In this document: one piece after another, positions 6,758 through 7,429 of the stretch
Numbering within the stretch: position 1 is the first letter of the stretch
Layout of the letters: every line of letters starts with the position of its first letter
From: Prevotella sp. UBA3208
GTDB lineage: Bacteria > Bacteroidota > Bacteroidia > Bacteroidales > Bacteroidaceae
Length of the DNA: 7,429 nt
Direction: 5' to 3'
NCBI GenBank assembly: GCA_002363695.1
Contig: DEWO01000140.1
Coordinates: forward strand, 1-7,429
Notes under the pieces: generated by a model
Seen by the model: only the letters and a program-made list of their open reading frames with translations
The model's database searches: none
What the model was told of the DNA's origin: nothing
Position numbers and translations under genes: made by a program

Positions 6758-6859
6758 TTACTCTATAGTATGGTCTAATTTATGACCTTCATATAAAGCC
6801 CATACAATGGCTATTAAGCCAAAGAAAGCAGTTACTGCAAAAACATACATTATACCCAT
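6758..6859 (-). CDS. 33-residue single-span membrane microprotein
   Basis: This short gene runs from ATG at 6859 to TAA at 6758. It begins 8 bp after the stop of the 71-aa gene, and that gap supplies AGGA about 6-7 nt before the ATG, a good ribosome binding site for this group of bacteria. A second in-frame ATG is at 6850. Residues about 3-22 are one hydrophobic segment (MYVFAVTAFFGLIAIVWALY) followed by a short charged tail E-G-H-K-L-D-H-T-I-E. It is predicted to be a single-pass inner-membrane peptide. I recognise no family and no catalytic residues. Support comes from the start signal, the membrane-protein composition, the tight spacing to the upstream small gene and the terminator just downstream. 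It could be a subunit or regulator of a membrane complex; that is inference. Confidence 0.65.
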   Translation of the reverse strand: MGIMYVFAVTAFFGLIAIVWALYEGHKLDHTIE

Positions 6860-6867
6860 AATTCATC

Positions 6868-7083
6868 CTATTTTTTACTGTTTCGAAACATGGGATAACC
6901 AGCATACAGCATAATAGCCATTACTATTGTACCCCCACCAATGAGCATTCTAAAATCTACATCCTGCTTCAGAATTCCAGCCAAAATGACACCTCCAAAC
7001 ACAAGTTTGGCAATATCCACAAAGAATTTATTTGCCTGAGCAAATAGTTCTTGGCGTTCTTTTTTGGTCATTTTTTTACTCAT
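6868..7083 (-). CDS. 71-residue two-helix membrane protein (DUF6722-like)
   Basis: I chose the ATG at 7083 because AGGA stands just ahead of it and a consensus promoter lies 17-48 bp upstream; the frame extends further to 7134, but that would run into the promoter. An ATG at 7071 is an alternative. Residues 1-19 are Lys- and Glu-rich (SKKMTKKERQELFAQ), then hydrophobic helices at about 20-38 (VDIAKLVFGGVILAGIL) and 46-63 (MLIGGGTIVMAIMLYAGY), with a short KQDVDFR turn between and a basic RNSKK tail. Both termini would be cytoplasmic. From memory it resembles the small DUF6722-type membrane proteins of Bacteroidales, whose function is unknown; that assignment is tentative. It is the first gene of a two-gene operon and is visibly AT-richer than sufS, rnhB and the PCMD operon. 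Confidence 0.75.
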   Translation of the reverse strand: MSKKMTKKERQELFAQANKFFVDIAKLVFGGVILAGILKQDVDFRMLIGGGTIVMAIMLYAGYPMFRNSKK

Positions 7084-7099
7084 TTTTCCTATTTGAATG

Positions 7100-7131
7100 C
7101 AAAGATACGAACTTCTGCCGAAACATCCAAA
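7100..7131 (-). promoter_or_regulatory. Bacteroidota promoter for the micro-operon
   Basis: On the minus strand TTTG (7131-7128) is followed after 20 bp by TATCTTTG (7107-7100), a full match to -33 TTTG / -7 TAnnTTTG. The spacing is identical to that of the PCMD operon promoter. The implied leader is about 10-14 nt and contains AGGA before the ATG at 7083. A CGAAA...TTTCG inverted pair (7119-7123, 7134-7138) spans the -33 box. Confidence 0.8.
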
Positions 7132-7224
7132 CATTTCGCAAGTTTTTTCCTTTACGCCCCTGCGGCGTTATGGTGTGTCAGTAAGTTTGAGAGCGCTCGT
7201 CGCTTCCTTCAGATTTTTGTTTAT

Positions 7225-7253
7225 ACTCGGCGGGCGCCCCCCGCCCGCCGAGT
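7225..7253. repeat. Perfect 12-bp GC-rich hairpin
   Basis: Bases 7225-7236 (ACTCGGCGGGCG) are the exact reverse complement of 7242-7253, separated by five C residues. A U-G pair can extend it by one. It stands out sharply from the AT-rich bases around it. There is no T-run immediately after it on either strand, so a simple terminator role is not supported. Confidence 0.85.
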
Positions 7254-7287
7254 GAATGTAGTCGTAGAATCGTTTCCCAATGCCGTG

Positions 7288-7352
7288 CGCAGTCCGTCCC
7301 GACGGACTGCGAGTCCGAGCTGGACGGACTAAAAGTCCGAAGCAGTCGGACT
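7288..7352. repeat. Three tandem AGTCCG...CGGACT palindromes
   Basis: AGTCCG occurs at 7291, 7312 and 7334, and its reverse complement CGGACT ends each unit at 7308, 7330 and 7352, giving a period of 21-22 nt. The first unit is the strongest, a 10-bp stem (7288-7297 with 7302-7311) with a CCCG tetraloop. CGGACT of unit 2 can instead pair with AGTCCG of unit 3 across an AAA loop, so alternative folds exist. Confidence 0.85.
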
Positions 7353-7355
7353 ACC

Positions 7356-7378
7356 GACGAGCCGTAGACTCGTTTTTT
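7356..7378 (+). terminator. Weak intrinsic terminator candidate
   Basis: ACGAG (7357-7361) pairs with CTCGT (7369-7373) across a 7-nt loop, with a G-U pair possible outside, and the stem runs into T6 (7373-7378). The stem is short. It follows the palindrome cluster and would end any plus-strand transcript through it. Confidence 0.35.
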
Positions 7379-7429
7379 ATCGTATCGCTGTAGTTTCCTG
7401 ATTTAGGTGGTTCTTCTGCAATTTAGTTG

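Larger units (their letters stand above)
7084..7429. other. Non-coding, structure-rich right end
   Basis: No supportable gene lies in this stretch. It contains the promoter of the micro-operon (7100-7131), an AT-rich segment with one TAAGTTTG on the plus strand (7182-7189, no -33 partner), a 12-bp GC hairpin (7225-7253), three tandem palindromic units (7288-7352) and a small hairpin with T6 (7356-7378). The last ~50 bases show nothing recognisable, apart from an unproven 16-codon open tail on the minus strand. Confidence 0.7.

Noticed and set aside
7182..7189. TAAGTTTG on the plus strand as a promoter
   Set aside because: It fits the -7 consensus, but there is no TTTG or TTG at 19-21 bp upstream and no gene follows; kept only as context for the structured-cluster finding.
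7051..7332. 93-codon plus-strand frame at the right end
   Set aside because: It overlaps the start of the 71-aa gene and its promoter antisense, then runs through the GC hairpin and palindromes; composition is not protein-like.
7377..7427. Possible tail of a minus-strand gene entering from the right (16 codons then TAA)
   Set aside because: A 16-codon open stretch is common by chance and nothing in it is recognisable. Sequence to the right of the window would settle it.

Overview
The window looks like chromosomal DNA of a Bacteroidales bacterium, most likely of the Prevotella/Segatella type. Three signs support this. Surface-protein families almost confined to Bacteroidota are present (LruC/DUF4842, PCMD, calycin-like barrel, a T9SS-like C-terminal tail). 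Three transcription starts carry the Bacteroidota -7 box TAnnTTTG, two of them with a TTTG -33 box exactly 20 bp upstream. Leaders are A-rich with weak Shine-Dalgarno sequences. Genus-level placement is inference.

Layout. Bases 1-660 (+) are the C-terminal end of an LruC-domain protein cut by the window edge. It converges on a three-gene minus-strand operon (4441 to 924): a PCMD lipoprotein, a small outer-membrane beta-barrel and a secreted calycin-PCMD protein with a sorting-like tail. The convergent gap holds a striking 11-nt-period repeat array arranged as an inverted repeat (764-886). Upstream lie rnhB (4632-5267) and sufS (5286-6500), 18 bp apart on the minus strand. sufS has a TAnnTTTG box and a perfect TACGAA-N4-TTCGTA dyad just upstream of it. 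Next is a tiny minus-strand operon encoding a 71-aa two-helix and a 33-aa one-helix membrane protein (7083 to 6758). It has its own consensus promoter and an intrinsic terminator (6627-6669). The last ~290 bp are non-coding and rich in structure: a 12-bp GC hairpin, three tandem AGTCCG...CGGACT palindromes and a small hairpin followed by T6.

How the genes work together. The PCMD operon probably makes a cell-surface assembly: a lipid-anchored PCMD protein, a barrel, and a soluble or sorted PCMD protein. Its ligand is not evident; carbohydrate binding is only the family's putative label. SufS supplies persulfide sulfur for Fe-S clusters and RNase HII removes ribonucleotides and RNA primers from DNA; they appear to be only transcriptionally linked. 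The tiny membrane operon has no assignable function. The least explained and most interesting items are that micro-operon, the 11-nt periodic inverted array and the palindrome cluster at the right edge. No phage, transposase, CRISPR, rRNA or tRNA was seen.
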